Source: JAAFIP01 sp031367325
GTDB lineage: Bacteria > Pseudomonadota > Gammaproteobacteria > Burkholderiales > Burkholderiaceae_C
Direction of reading: 5' to 3'
Length of the DNA: 64,000 nt
Assembly: GCA_031367325.1 (NCBI GenBank)
Contig: JANLPQ010000035.1
Span: 1-64,000 of the forward strand
Shown here: positions 43,842 through 52,889 of the stretch, in pieces
How positions within the stretch are numbered: position 1 is the stretch's first letter
Layout: the number at the start of each line of letters is the position of its first letter
Notes under the pieces: generated by a model
Database searches by the model: none
Told to the model about the DNA's origin: nothing
What the model saw: the letters and a program-made list of their open reading frames with translations, nothing else
Made by a program: the position numbers and the translations under genes

Positions 43842-44825
43842 ATGCACGCCACCTTGCCGCTGCTGCAAGCCACCAACTTCCCCGCGTTAAAGCGCAAGCA
43901 CCTCAGCACGCTGCAGGTTAACTTAGGCTACCGCTGCAACCAGTCTTGCGTGCATTGCCACGTTGACGCAGGGCCACACCGCACCGAGATGATGGGCGAT
44001 GGTCTGATTGACATGATCAGCCAAGTGCTTAAAACCCGCAGCATAGAAACGCTAGATTTGACTGGCGGCGCGCCCGAGCTGCACGATGGTTTTAAACGTA
44101 TCGTTACACAAGCGCGTGCGCAGGGCGTGCGGGTGATTGACCGTTGCAACCTAACTATTTTGTTTGAGCCTGGGCAAGAAGATTTGGCAGAATTTTTGGC
44201 TGAGCAAAAAGTAGAAATTGTGGCCTCTATGCCCTGCTACTCGCTAGAAAATGTAGACAAGCAACGCGGAAAAGGCGTGTTTGACCTGAGCATCGCAGGC
44301 CTGCAAAAACTCAACGCATTGGGCTATGGCAAGCCCGGCATAGGGTTGGTACTGAATTTAGTTTACAACCCGCAAGGCCCTTCGTTGCCGCCTAACCAAA
44401 GCGCCTTGCAAGCCGACTACAAACGCGAGTTGTTTGAACATTTCGGTATCGTATTTAACGAGCTTTTTGCCTTGACCAATATGCCGATCAAACGCTTTGG
44501 TTCGATGCTGATTTCTAAAAAGACTTTCGCGCCTTACATGCAACTACTGCGCGATAACTATCTGCAAGAAAACCTAGAGCATGTCATGTGCCGCAGCACC
44601 GTTAGCGTTGATTGGCAAGGCTACTTGTATGACTGCGACTTCAACCAGCAGCTTGAGCTAGCGATTCCCACTGAAATTAATTCAGATGCGGCTACCGTGA
44701 ACCGCCCTCACCTGCGCGACTTGCTCACTACTGACTTACAAGGAAAATCCATTCGCGTAGCAGACCATTGCTATGGTTGCACTGCGGGGCAGGGCAGCAG
44801 CTGCGCAGGTGCGTTGCCGGCTTAA
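43842..44825 (+). CDS. arsS: Arsenosugar biosynthesis radical SAM protein ArsS
   Basis: Radical-SAM enzyme of the ArsS family, known to transfer the 5'-deoxyadenosyl group of SAM to methylated trivalent arsenic. C-x3-C-x2-C at residues 32, 36 and 39 (CNQSCVHC) binds the SAM cluster. DLTGGAPELHDGF follows, and the C-terminal cysteines in YLYDCDFNQ and DHCYGCTAGQGSSC are typical of this family's additional cluster region. 327 residues. First gene of a long rightward operon ending near 55958. Confidence 0.92.
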   Translation: MHATLPLLQATNFPALKRKHLSTLQVNLGYRCNQSCVHCHVDAGPHRTEMMGDGLIDMISQVLKTRSIETLDLTGGAPELHDGFKRIVTQARAQGVRVIDRCNLTILFEPGQEDLAEFLAEQKVEIVASMPCYSLENVDKQRGKGVFDLSIAGLQKLNALGYGKPGIGLVLNLVYNPQGPSLPPNQSALQADYKRELFEHFGIVFNELFALTNMPIKRFGSMLISKKTFAPYMQLLRDNYLQENLEHVMCRSTVSVDWQGYLYDCDFNQQLELAIPTEINSDAATVNRPHLRDLLTTDLQGKSIRVADHCYGCTAGQGSSCAGALPA

Positions 44826-44853
44826 AGCGAGGTTGGGGATTAAGGTGCATGCC

Positions 44854-45549
44854 ATGCAGACCATCTCTATCGTGGTACCCGTATTCAATGAGGCGCTGTG
44901 CCTGACTGATTTAATTGCGCGCATGCAAGTGTTACTTGCCCGCGTGCAAGCGCCGGTCAGCCCCAACGTAGACATTATTTTTGTAGATGGCGGCAGCACA
45001 GATGCTACGCAGGCATTGATTGCAGCTGCCGGCTTGCGCGTCATCACATCACCCAAAGGCAGAGCGTGGCAAATGAATGCCGGTGCGGCGCAAACTCAAG
45101 GTAATATTTTGCTGTTTTTGCATGCTGACACGCAATTGCCCGCAGGCGCATTGAAGAGTATTGCATCGCATTTAACCAGTCCCATTTGCTGGGGTCGTTT
45201 TGACGTGCGCATAGCGGGTAGCTCATGCATGCTGCCCATCATCGCACGCATGATGAACTGGCGTTCACGCTACAGCGGCATAGCCACCGGTGACCAAGCC
45301 ATGTTTATGACACGCAGCGCATTTGACGCCATCGGTGGCTTTCCAGAACAAGCGCTGATGGAAGACATTGAGGCGTCCACTCGCCTTAAGAAATTGTCCC
45401 ACCCAGCCTGCATCAGCTCGCCTGTCATCACCTCGGGCAGGCGCTGGGACACACGGGGCGTGTGGCCTACTATTTTTTTAATGTGGCGGCTGCGCTGGGC
45501 CTACTGGCGCGGTCAAAATGCCAATCATCTGGCACAGCTGTATTTATGA
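44854..45549 (+). CDS. Arsenosugar-type family 2 glycosyltransferase (TIGR04283-like)
   Basis: GT-A glycosyltransferase expected to extend the arsenoribose. ISIVVPVFNEALCL at the N-terminus, VDGGSTD (about residue 46), SPKGRAWQMNAGA and FLHADTQLP (metal site) are shared with the glycosyltransferases that accompany ArsS; near the C-terminus RRWDTRGVWPTIFLMW. ATG 44854 gives 231 residues; earlier in-frame starts overlap arsS. Its stop overlaps the next start (ATGA). Confidence 0.85.
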   Translation: MQTISIVVPVFNEALCLTDLIARMQVLLARVQAPVSPNVDIIFVDGGSTDATQALIAAAGLRVITSPKGRAWQMNAGAAQTQGNILLFLHADTQLPAGALKSIASHLTSPICWGRFDVRIAGSSCMLPIIARMMNWRSRYSGIATGDQAMFMTRSAFDAIGGFPEQALMEDIEASTRLKKLSHPACISSPVITSGRRWDTRGVWPTIFLMWRLRWAYWRGQNANHLAQLYL

Positions 45550-46178
45550 TGCCGGTGCGTATTGTTATTTTCGCCAAATCCCCCGTAGCCGGTTTTGCTA
45601 AAACACGGCTGATACCTGCTTTGGGTGCGCACGGCGCAGCACAACTGGCACTGCGCATGTTACAGCACACGTTGGCAACGGCATTGGAGTCCAAGCTAGG
45701 CACGGTAGAACTGTGCGCTGCACCGGACAGGTCTGACCCAGCTTGGCTACCATTTGATTTACCAAAAAATATCGCCTGGAGCGCCCAAGGCAAAGGCGAC
45801 TTAGGAGCACGCATGGCGCGCGCCGCACTGCGCGCTATAGATGGTGGCGAGTCAGTGATTTTGATCGGCACCGATTGCCCGGCTATCAGCCCAAGCGTTT
45901 TGCACAAAGCAGCGAACGCATTGCAAGACCACGATGCATCCATCTGCCCCACTTTTGATGGCGGTTATTCGCTGTTAGGCTTAAAGCATTTTCATGCAAG
46001 CTTGTTTGACAACATAGCCTGGAGCACCAGCGCTGTAGCCCATGAAACGCTAGCCAGAATGGCGCAAATAAGTTGGCAAGCCAAGGTGCTTCCCACGCTG
46101 CATGATGTTGACGAACCCGCTGATATAAGATGGCTTCCACCTGATTGGGGCTACAACGCAGCTGCAGCCCCAGCCTAG
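45546..46178 (+). CDS. Arsenosugar-type glycosyltransferase (DUF2064/TIGR04282-like)
   Basis: Nucleotidyltransferase-like GT-A fold protein of the DUF2064 group. IVIFAKSPVAGFAKTRLIP at the N-terminus and IGTDCPAISPSVL (about residues 99-111) with TFDGGYSLLGL are the family signature. ATG 45546 overlaps the previous stop; 210 residues. Together with the preceding gene it forms the glycosyltransferase pair seen beside arsS in several bacteria. The sugar donor is unknown. Confidence 0.85.
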   Translation: MMPVRIVIFAKSPVAGFAKTRLIPALGAHGAAQLALRMLQHTLATALESKLGTVELCAAPDRSDPAWLPFDLPKNIAWSAQGKGDLGARMARAALRAIDGGESVILIGTDCPAISPSVLHKAANALQDHDASICPTFDGGYSLLGLKHFHASLFDNIAWSTSAVAHETLARMAQISWQAKVLPTLHDVDEPADIRWLPPDWGYNAAAAPA

Positions 46179-46247
46179 ACGCTTAATGTAATAAATCAGC
46201 TTTGAAATCGACTTCTCATCAGCCTTTGTTTTTAAAAGACCTCTCCC

Positions 46248-47285
46248 ATGTACGACATCGTTCAAGACTACTATGGCCGCCAACTGCAAAGCACCAGCGA
46301 CCTGAAAACCAGCGCTTGCTGCGACATTAGCGCCATACCCGAATGGCTCAAGCCTTTGCTCGGCCGCATTCACCCCGATGTGCTATCGCGCTACTACGGC
46401 TGCGGCTTGGTTTGCCCGCCCTTGCTGCAAGGCTGTCGTGTGCTCGATTTAGGCTGCGGCTCAGGGCGCGATGTGTATGCACTGTCCCAACTGGTTGGGC
46501 CTACCGGGTCAGTGGTGGGTGTCGACATGACTGACGAGCAACTGGCCATTGCCGAGAAATACCGCAGCCACCATGCAGATGTATTTGGCTACGACAACGT
46601 CAAGTTTTTGCAGGGCTATATTGAGCGTTTGGAAGATTTAAATTTAGAGCCCAGCAGCTTTGATGTGATCGTGTCTAACTGTGTGGTCAACCTGTCGCCC
46701 GACAAAGACGCCGTGATGCGCGGCGTGCACCGCTTGCTTAAACCCGGCGGTGAGTTTTTCTTCTCTGACGTGTATGCCGACCGCCGCGTGCCCACTGCCG
46801 TGCGCAACGACCCCGTGCTGTATGGCGAATGCCTGGGCGGTGCGCTGTACTGGAACGACTTTTTGCGCCTGTCGCACCAACACGGCTTTGCCGACCCGCG
46901 CCTGACCACCGACCGACCGCTAGAGATTACCGACCCTGCACTGGCTGCACGCGCTGGCAACCTGCGCTTCTACTCTGCCACCTACCGTCTTTTCAAAATA
47001 GCCGAGCTTGAAACCGCCTGCGAAGACTACGGCCAAGCTGTGATCTATAAAGGCACCATCCCCGAGCATCCTGACAAGTTTGGTTTAGACAAACACCACG
47101 ACATTGAAACTGGTCGTGTGTTCCCAGTGTGCGGCAACACTTGGCGCATGTTGCAAGACACACGCTTTGCACCGCACTTTGCATTTATTGGCGACTTCAA
47201 CCGACACTATGGCATCTTTGAAGGTTGCGGCACTGCTATTCCTTATGAAGCCAGCGCCACAGGCGCGGCAGCGGCTTGCTGCTAA
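46248..47285 (+). CDS. arsM: Arsenite S-adenosylmethionine methyltransferase
   Basis: Methylates As(III) stepwise, supplying the methylated arsenic used by ArsS. SAM motif VLDLGCGSGRDVYAL (residues 65-79); As-binding cysteines are visible in TSACCD (24-25), the pair region YYGCGLVC (52, 56), SNCVVNLSP (145) and YGECLGGAL (195). C-terminal domain of about 120 residues ending in CC. 345 residues, typical for ArsM. 69 bases after the glycosyltransferase gene, the largest gap in the first part of the operon apart from one of 86 bases later. Confidence 0.93.
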   Translation: MYDIVQDYYGRQLQSTSDLKTSACCDISAIPEWLKPLLGRIHPDVLSRYYGCGLVCPPLLQGCRVLDLGCGSGRDVYALSQLVGPTGSVVGVDMTDEQLAIAEKYRSHHADVFGYDNVKFLQGYIERLEDLNLEPSSFDVIVSNCVVNLSPDKDAVMRGVHRLLKPGGEFFFSDVYADRRVPTAVRNDPVLYGECLGGALYWNDFLRLSHQHGFADPRLTTDRPLEITDPALAARAGNLRFYSATYRLFKIAELETACEDYGQAVIYKGTIPEHPDKFGLDKHHDIETGRVFPVCGNTWRMLQDTRFAPHFAFIGDFNRHYGIFEGCGTAIPYEASATGAAAACC

Positions 47286-47294
47286 GGCCCGCAC

Positions 47295-48377
47295 ATGGAA
47301 TGGGCATTAATTGCGACCGCGTTATTCTTAGCCTTTAACAACGGCGCTAACGATAACTTTAAGGGCTTTGCCACGGTTTGGGGGTCAGACACGCTGAACT
47401 ACCGGCAAGCGTTGATATTAGCCACGCTCGCTACACTGGCTGGTAGCTTGGCATCCTGGTTTTTAGCCGACAATTTGGTGCAGCAATTCTCGGGCAGGGG
47501 ATTGGTGCCCAACGCAGTGGCCAACACACAAACCTTCATCCTCAGCGTGGCTTGTGCCAGTGCAGCAACCGTATTTTTAGCCACCAAATTAGGCTTTCCC
47601 ATTTCAACTACGCATGCACTAATTGGCGGCTTAGTGGGTGCTGGGCTTGGGCAAGCGGCTGGTAGTGTGGATTTTGCTAAATTGACACAAACTTTCTTTG
47701 TACCATTGCTATTAAGCCCACTGCTGGCGGCTGGTTTAGGCTTGAGCTTGTACAAGTTAGCAAGCAGGCGCAAGGTTGAAAATGATTGCGTATGTGTTGT
47801 AGAGCAAGCCCCTGTACTGGCCTATGCGGGCGTGTCTGGCATTGCCCTGCAGAGTGAAGGTTTAACCAGCATTGTGGTGAGCGATAACGCCAACTGCGAC
47901 ACACTGGCAACGCAGGCACGCTTGTCGATAGGTGGTTTTCTTAAAAAAATCCACATTACATCCGCCGTAACCATCTGTTTTGCACGGGCGCTCAACGACA
48001 CGCCTAAATTAGCGGCGCTTTTAGTTGCCGCTAAGTTCACAGAACCCAAGCTGCCGATTGCACTGGTCGGTATCATCATGGTGATAGGCGGTCTGGTCTT
48101 TGCCAAAAAAGTAGCCTACACCATGAGCCAAAAAGTAACCCGCCTGGATGATACTCAAGGCCTTACCGCCAATTTGATCACCACCAGTTTGGTGTTGCTG
48201 GCCAGTAAATTTGGCCTGCCCGTGTCCACTACACATGTATCGGTAGGTGCTATCGCCGGTGTAGGTGCCAGTGCGGGCACACTGAACTGGCCTGCCCTGC
48301 GCTCTGTTTTGCTGTCTTGGGTCGCCACCTTGCCTCTGGCCCTAGCCATGGCGTGGACAGTGTCTAAGCTGCTGTAA
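47295..48377 (+). CDS. PiT-family inorganic phosphate transporter
   Basis: Integral membrane phosphate:cation symporter. Duplicated signatures: NNGANDNFKGFATVWG (residues 15-30) with GFPISTTHALIGG, and ARALNDTPKLAALL with GLPVSTTHVSVGA. About ten transmembrane helices, 360 residues. Nine bases after arsM. PiT proteins also admit arsenate, so within this operon it may balance phosphate against arsenate or take up the substrate; this is inference from position. Confidence 0.88.
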   Translation: MEWALIATALFLAFNNGANDNFKGFATVWGSDTLNYRQALILATLATLAGSLASWFLADNLVQQFSGRGLVPNAVANTQTFILSVACASAATVFLATKLGFPISTTHALIGGLVGAGLGQAAGSVDFAKLTQTFFVPLLLSPLLAAGLGLSLYKLASRRKVENDCVCVVEQAPVLAYAGVSGIALQSEGLTSIVVSDNANCDTLATQARLSIGGFLKKIHITSAVTICFARALNDTPKLAALLVAAKFTEPKLPIALVGIIMVIGGLVFAKKVAYTMSQKVTRLDDTQGLTANLITTSLVLLASKFGLPVSTTHVSVGAIAGVGASAGTLNWPALRSVLLSWVATLPLALAMAWTVSKLL

Positions 48378-48394
48378 TGCCGCCATAATCTGGC

Positions 48395-49003
48395 ATGTTT
48401 GACCGCTACACCACCGCATTAATCAAGCCTACCATAGAGGCTATGGCAGCCCCACTGGTCAAAGTGGGCATTAAGGCAAACGCAATTACGTTATCTGGAT
48501 TTGCTTTAGGCATAGCTGCTGCAGTTTCAATAGCTGGTCAAGCATATTCGTGGGGTGCCGCGCTCATATTGGCATCAAGATTGTGCGATGCTTTGGATGG
48601 TGCTGTAGCACGGCACACCGCACCTACCGATGCAGGTGGATTTCTGGACATTAGCCTGGATTTTTTGTTTTATGCCAGCGTTCCACTGGCTTTTGCTGTC
48701 GCGGACCCTGCTGCCAATGCATTGCCAGCCGCTGCGTTGTTAGCAGCATTTATGGGCACGGGCTCTAGCTTTTTGGCGTTTGCAGTGCTAGCGGCTAAAC
48801 GCAACATGCAAAGCATCGTCTACCCCAATAAGTCGTTTCACTTCTTGGGCGGGTTGGCTGAGGCCACAGAAACTTTGATATTTTTCGTCAGTTTTTGTAT
48901 TTGGCCGCAGCACTTTGAGCCCTTAGCCTACTTGTTTACCGCGCTGTGTTGTGTCACTATCATCACACGTATTTATGGCGGTTGGCGCACTCTTCGTCTG
49001 TAG
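48395..49003 (+). CDS. CDP-alcohol phosphotransferase
   Basis: Membrane enzyme of the phosphatidyltransferase family that joins an alcohol to a CDP-activated lipid or group. The catalytic D-x2-D-G-x2-A-R-x9-G-x3-D-x3-D motif is read in DALDGAVARHTAPTDAGGFL and the following DISLD (residues about 67-91). Five to six transmembrane helices, 202 residues. Eighteen bases after the PiT gene. In an arsenosugar operon it could attach the glycosylated arsenoribose, or glycerol, to a phosphatidyl group to form an arsenosugar phospholipid. Acceptor not proven. Confidence 0.88.
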   Translation: MFDRYTTALIKPTIEAMAAPLVKVGIKANAITLSGFALGIAAAVSIAGQAYSWGAALILASRLCDALDGAVARHTAPTDAGGFLDISLDFLFYASVPLAFAVADPAANALPAAALLAAFMGTGSSFLAFAVLAAKRNMQSIVYPNKSFHFLGGLAEATETLIFFVSFCIWPQHFEPLAYLFTALCCVTIITRIYGGWRTLRL

Positions 49004-49089
49004 GCAGCCACGGCGTAAGAACTGAATCCAATACACGACTGACAGTTGCAGATTCATTCAAATAATTAATAATCAACCGAGGAAGCCAC

Positions 49090-51252
49090 GTGGATAAGAA
49101 GAAAATTGTTATTTTGCTAGCGATCATTGCGGCAGTCGCTGCGTTTTTCATTTTAGATTTAGGCCACTATCTTAGCCTTGACTACATTAAAGGGAGCCAG
49201 CAAAAGTTTGCAGACCTATACGCCGCCAACCCTGCCGCTGTGATTGCTGGATTTTTTGCCATCTACGTTGCTGTTACAGCGCTGTCATTTCCTGGTGCAG
49301 CTATTTTGACGCTTGGTGCCGGCGCTATATTTGGTCTGGTGGTAGGCACCATCATTGTGTCGTTTGCCTCCAGCATCGGGGCCACTATTGCTTTCCTGGT
49401 AGCACGTTTCATCTTGGGCGAATCAGTACAAAAGAAGTTTGGCCAGCGCATGGCCGAGATCAACAAAGGCGTCGAAAAAGAAGGTGCTTTTTATCTTTTT
49501 ACGCTGCGTTTGGTGCCACTGGTACCTTTCTTTGTGATTAACCTGCTGATGGGGTTAACCAAAATGAAGACGCTTACCTTTTATTGGGTCAGTCAAATAG
49601 GTATGTTTTTGGGTACGGTGGTGTTCGTCAACGCAGGCACACAGCTGGCAAAGATTGATTCACTCAAAGGCATTTTGTCGCCCGGTTTGATTGGTTCATT
49701 TGTACTACTGGGTATCTTTCCGATCATTGCCAAAAAAATTGTAGATGCAGTCAAACGTCGCAAAGTATATGCCCGCTGGAACCACGTTAAGCCTAAAAGC
49801 TTTGACCGTAATTTAATCGTCATCGGTGCAGGTGCAGGTGGTTTAGTGACTGCTTTGATTGGTGCCGCAGTGAAAGCCAAAGTTACGTTGGTAGAGGCTC
49901 ACAAAATGGGGGGTGATTGTTTAAATTTTGGCTGCGTACCTAGCAAAGCGATTATCAAATCTGCCAAGTTGGCCCACATGATGCGCCACGCCGAAAAATA
50001 TGGCCTTAACGCTGCATCACCTACCTTTAGCTTCAAAGCGGTGATGCAGCGCATACACCACATCATTGCCGAGATTGCACCGCACGATAGCGTAGAGCGT
50101 TTTACGGGTTTAGGTGTTGATGTGCAAGAAGGCTACGCCAAAATTATCAATCCTTGGACGGTAGAAATTGCGCTGAACGACGGCACAAAGAAAACGCTGA
50201 CTACCCGTAGCATCGTGATTGCTGCTGGCGCGCAGCCTGTCGTGCCGCCACTTCCGGGCATAGAAAATTCTGGCTACGTGACCAGTGACACACTATGGGA
50301 CGCGTTTGCCAAATTAGACGAGCTGCCCAAGCGCCTAGTGGTGTTGGGTGGTGGCCCGATTGGCTGCGAGCTATCGCAAAGCTTTGCGCGGCTGGGCTCG
50401 GTGGTGTCGCAGATAGAGATGGGGCCGCGCCTACTGGTACGCGAAGACGAAGAAGTGTCTGATTACGCTGCCAAATCACTTAGCGCCGACGGCGTGCAGG
50501 TGCTGACTAACCACAAAGCCCTGCGTTTTGAAAATGATGGTGGCGTGAAGACACTGGTTGTCGAACACGCAGGCGCAGAAAAACGCATTGAATTTGATGA
50601 GGTAATTTGCGCTGTGGGCCGCATTGCACGCCTCAAAGGCTATGGCTTAGAAGACTTGGGCATACTGACCAACCGCACGGTAGATACCAACGAATACCTA
50701 GAAACCTTGTACCCTAACATTTTTGCTGCAGGCGATGTAGCGGGGCCTTATCAGTTTACCCACACGGCTTCGCATCAGGCGTGGTACGCCGCGGTGAACG
50801 CGCTGTTTGGTACGTTCAAGAAGTTCAAAGCCGACTACCGCGTCATTCCTGCGGCCACCTTTATAGACCCCGAGGTAGCGCGCGTAGGTTTGAACGAGCT
50901 AGAGGCCAAAGCGCAGAACGTGCCTTATGAGGTAAGCAGATACGGCATTGACGACCTAGACCGCGCCATTGCCGACAGCGAAGCCTATGGTTTTATCAAA
51001 GTGCTCACCGTGCCGGGCAAAGACAGGATCCTCGGGGTAACCATTGTTGGCGTGCATGCGGGCGACCTGCTGGCTGAATACGTACTGGCCATGAAACACG
51101 GTTTGGGTCTAGAAAAGATCTTAGGCACTATTCACACCTATCCCACACTTGCAGAAACTAACAAATTTGCAGCCGGTGAATGGAAGCGCGCGCACCAACC
51201 CAAGAAACTATTGGAATATGTGAAAAAGTACCACGATTGGCGACGCGGCTAG
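49090..51252 (+). CDS. VTT (TVP38/DedA-like) membrane domain fused to a MerA-like flavoprotein
   Basis: Two-part protein of 720 residues. Residues 1-225 form a TVP38/TMEM64 (VTT) membrane domain with about five helices. From about residue 240 comes a pyridine nucleotide-disulfide oxidoreductase: FAD loop VIGAGAGG, redox pair GGDCLNFGC (Cys277 and Cys282), NAD loop VLGGGPIGCEL, second FAD motif IFAAGDVAGPYQF and dimerisation domain with HTYPTLAE. The extra N- or C-terminal metal-binding cysteines of true mercuric reductase are missing. GTG start. A membrane-tethered disulfide reductase could reduce pentavalent arsenic or a thiol carrier; that is inference. Confidence 0.88.
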   Translation: MDKKKIVILLAIIAAVAAFFILDLGHYLSLDYIKGSQQKFADLYAANPAAVIAGFFAIYVAVTALSFPGAAILTLGAGAIFGLVVGTIIVSFASSIGATIAFLVARFILGESVQKKFGQRMAEINKGVEKEGAFYLFTLRLVPLVPFFVINLLMGLTKMKTLTFYWVSQIGMFLGTVVFVNAGTQLAKIDSLKGILSPGLIGSFVLLGIFPIIAKKIVDAVKRRKVYARWNHVKPKSFDRNLIVIGAGAGGLVTALIGAAVKAKVTLVEAHKMGGDCLNFGCVPSKAIIKSAKLAHMMRHAEKYGLNAASPTFSFKAVMQRIHHIIAEIAPHDSVERFTGLGVDVQEGYAKIINPWTVEIALNDGTKKTLTTRSIVIAAGAQPVVPPLPGIENSGYVTSDTLWDAFAKLDELPKRLVVLGGGPIGCELSQSFARLGSVVSQIEMGPRLLVREDEEVSDYAAKSLSADGVQVLTNHKALRFENDGGVKTLVVEHAGAEKRIEFDEVICAVGRIARLKGYGLEDLGILTNRTVDTNEYLETLYPNIFAAGDVAGPYQFTHTASHQAWYAAVNALFGTFKKFKADYRVIPAATFIDPEVARVGLNELEAKAQNVPYEVSRYGIDDLDRAIADSEAYGFIKVLTVPGKDRILGVTIVGVHAGDLLAEYVLAMKHGLGLEKILGTIHTYPTLAETNKFAAGEWKRAHQPKKLLEYVKKYHDWRRG

Positions 51253-51334
51253 CGTGCAGACCATGCGTGGCCACGGAACTTCGCCACAACCCACTACTCT
51301 TATCTCAACGCAGCCTAAAGTTGCGGAGCATTCT

Positions 51335-52159
51335 ATGAAACAATTTACTGCATTTTTAATAGCTGTCTTAGCTGGATTGACATGGGCTACCAGCAGTTTT
51401 GCACAAAATTTCGACCATTCCTACGCTGCATGGGATACGCAGGTGAAAAAGCATGTCAAATGGTTGCCTGACAACAAGCAAAGCCGCGTGAACTACAAAG
51501 GCTTTGCTACCGACCACGCTGAATTAACCAAAACATTAGAAGTTTTATCTGCTGTCACGCCAGCGCAATACACCTCGTTTAACAAAGACCAGCAAATGGC
51601 GTTTTTAATCAACGCTTACAACGCCTTCACCATCGAGCTGATTTTGACTAAATACCCCGACCTCAAATCCATCAAAGATTTAGGTACGACCTTCTCCAGC
51701 CCTTGGAAGAAAACGTTTTTTAAGCTCTTGGGCGAAGAACGCAACCTTGACTGGGTAGAGCACCAGCGCCTGCGCCCTAGCGTGGCTGGCGGTGGTTTTA
51801 AAGACCCACGCGTTCACGTTGCCATCGTGTGCGCCAGCATTGGCTGCCCCGCGCTGCCGCCCGAGGCATTTACCGCTGCCAAGCTAGACGCCCAGCTTGA
51901 CGACGGCATGGCTCGCTTTGTAGGCGACAAAACGCGCAACCGCTACGCTGACGGTAAACTGCAGGTGTCAAGCATCTTTAAATGGTTTAAAGAAGACTTT
52001 GAAAAAGGCTACAAAGGCTTTGCTAAAGTAGAAGATGTATTTGCCAAATACGCCGATGTTTTAACCACCGATGCCGCTGCGCAAGGACAAATTCGTGCCA
52101 AAACAGTTTCTATTAGCCATCTGGACTATGACTGGTCGCTTAACGACACTGGCCGCTAG
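51335..52159 (+). CDS. DUF547 secreted protein
   Basis: Exported protein with signal peptide at residues 1-24 (FLIAVLAGLTWATSSFAQ). The DUF547 domain follows: LINAYNAFTIELIL (about 95-108), PRVHVAIVCASIGCPALPP (about 168-186) with a conserved Cys pair, and SSIFKWFKEDFE. Function of the family is unknown. ATG 51335 is chosen for the signal peptide and GCGGAGC upstream; the frame is open further upstream but without conservation signs. The signal-peptide region resembles the TAGCTGCTTGAGCA repeat. Its end overlaps the DUF3047 start by 32 bases. Confidence 0.85.
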   Translation: MKQFTAFLIAVLAGLTWATSSFAQNFDHSYAAWDTQVKKHVKWLPDNKQSRVNYKGFATDHAELTKTLEVLSAVTPAQYTSFNKDQQMAFLINAYNAFTIELILTKYPDLKSIKDLGTTFSSPWKKTFFKLLGEERNLDWVEHQRLRPSVAGGGFKDPRVHVAIVCASIGCPALPPEAFTAAKLDAQLDDGMARFVGDKTRNRYADGKLQVSSIFKWFKEDFEKGYKGFAKVEDVFAKYADVLTTDAAAQGQIRAKTVSISHLDYDWSLNDTGR

Positions 52160-52889
52160 TACGCTGCTGGCCAGCGCGCTAGTTATTACGGCACTAGTAT
52201 CGAGTCCGCTAGCCTACGCAGAGGGCGCTGCAACAGGTGCTAGTGCATTTTCATCTGCCATGGGGACTGAGCCACCTGCGCCATGGCGCGTGGTAGGTCT
52301 GCCTGATCGTTACGCCAGACCCGTCGCACAATTTGACATCACTGACCTAGACGGTAAAAAAGTAGTGCGCGTACGTGCTGACAAAGCCTATGGCAATCTA
52401 GTGCATGACTGGAAGGGGCCGCTGGCCAGCCTGAAGTGGCGCTGGCGGCTGGATAGCCCTTTGCTCAACGCCAACCTTAAGTCTAAAAGTACCGAAGACA
52501 TTGCGCTGAAGGTGTGTTTGACGTTTGACATGCCAGCTGACCAAATTCCCAGCGCAGAGCGCAGCAAATTTAAACTGGCGCAGTTCTTTAGCCGCGATAA
52601 ATTACCCACCGCTACTTTATGCTACGTGTGGGCGCATGCAGAGGCAGCAGGCGCTGAACTGACCAGCCCCTACACCCGGCGTGTCCACTACATCGTGCTG
52701 AACTCTGGAGAAGCCCAGCTGAAAAATTGGCAAGAACACACGCGCAATGTCAGTGCCGATTTTCTAAAGGCTTTCGGCGCTGAATCGCCCGTAATACCTG
52801 CTGTAACAGCTATTATTATCGGAGCAGATTCTGACAACACCGAAGGCAGCAGCCTCGGGTATGTTGCCGACATGGTGGTGCAGCCTTGA
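52128..52889 (+). CDS. DUF3047 exported protein
   Basis: Protein of unknown function with an N-terminal signal (LTTLAASTLLASALVITALV, cleavage near AYAEG). The mature domain has WRVVGLPD, VVRVRADKAYGNLVHDW and LKWRWRLDSPLLNANL, then TATLCYVWAHAEAAG and HYIVLNSGEA, all typical of DUF3047. 253 residues from ATG 52128. Overlaps DUF547 by 32 bases, and its stop overlaps the next start, so all three are translated together. Confidence 0.82.
   Translation: MTGRLTTLAASTLLASALVITALVSSPLAYAEGAATGASAFSSAMGTEPPAPWRVVGLPDRYARPVAQFDITDLDGKKVVRVRADKAYGNLVHDWKGPLASLKWRWRLDSPLLNANLKSKSTEDIALKVCLTFDMPADQIPSAERSKFKLAQFFSRDKLPTATLCYVWAHAEAAGAELTSPYTRRVHYIVLNSGEAQLKNWQEHTRNVSADFLKAFGAESPVIPAVTAIIIGADSDNTEGSSLGYVADMVVQP

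Noticed and set aside
49090..51252. Mercuric reductase (merA)
   Set aside because: The redox CxxxxC is present, but the N-terminal HMA domain and C-terminal cysteine pair are missing and no other mer genes are nearby.
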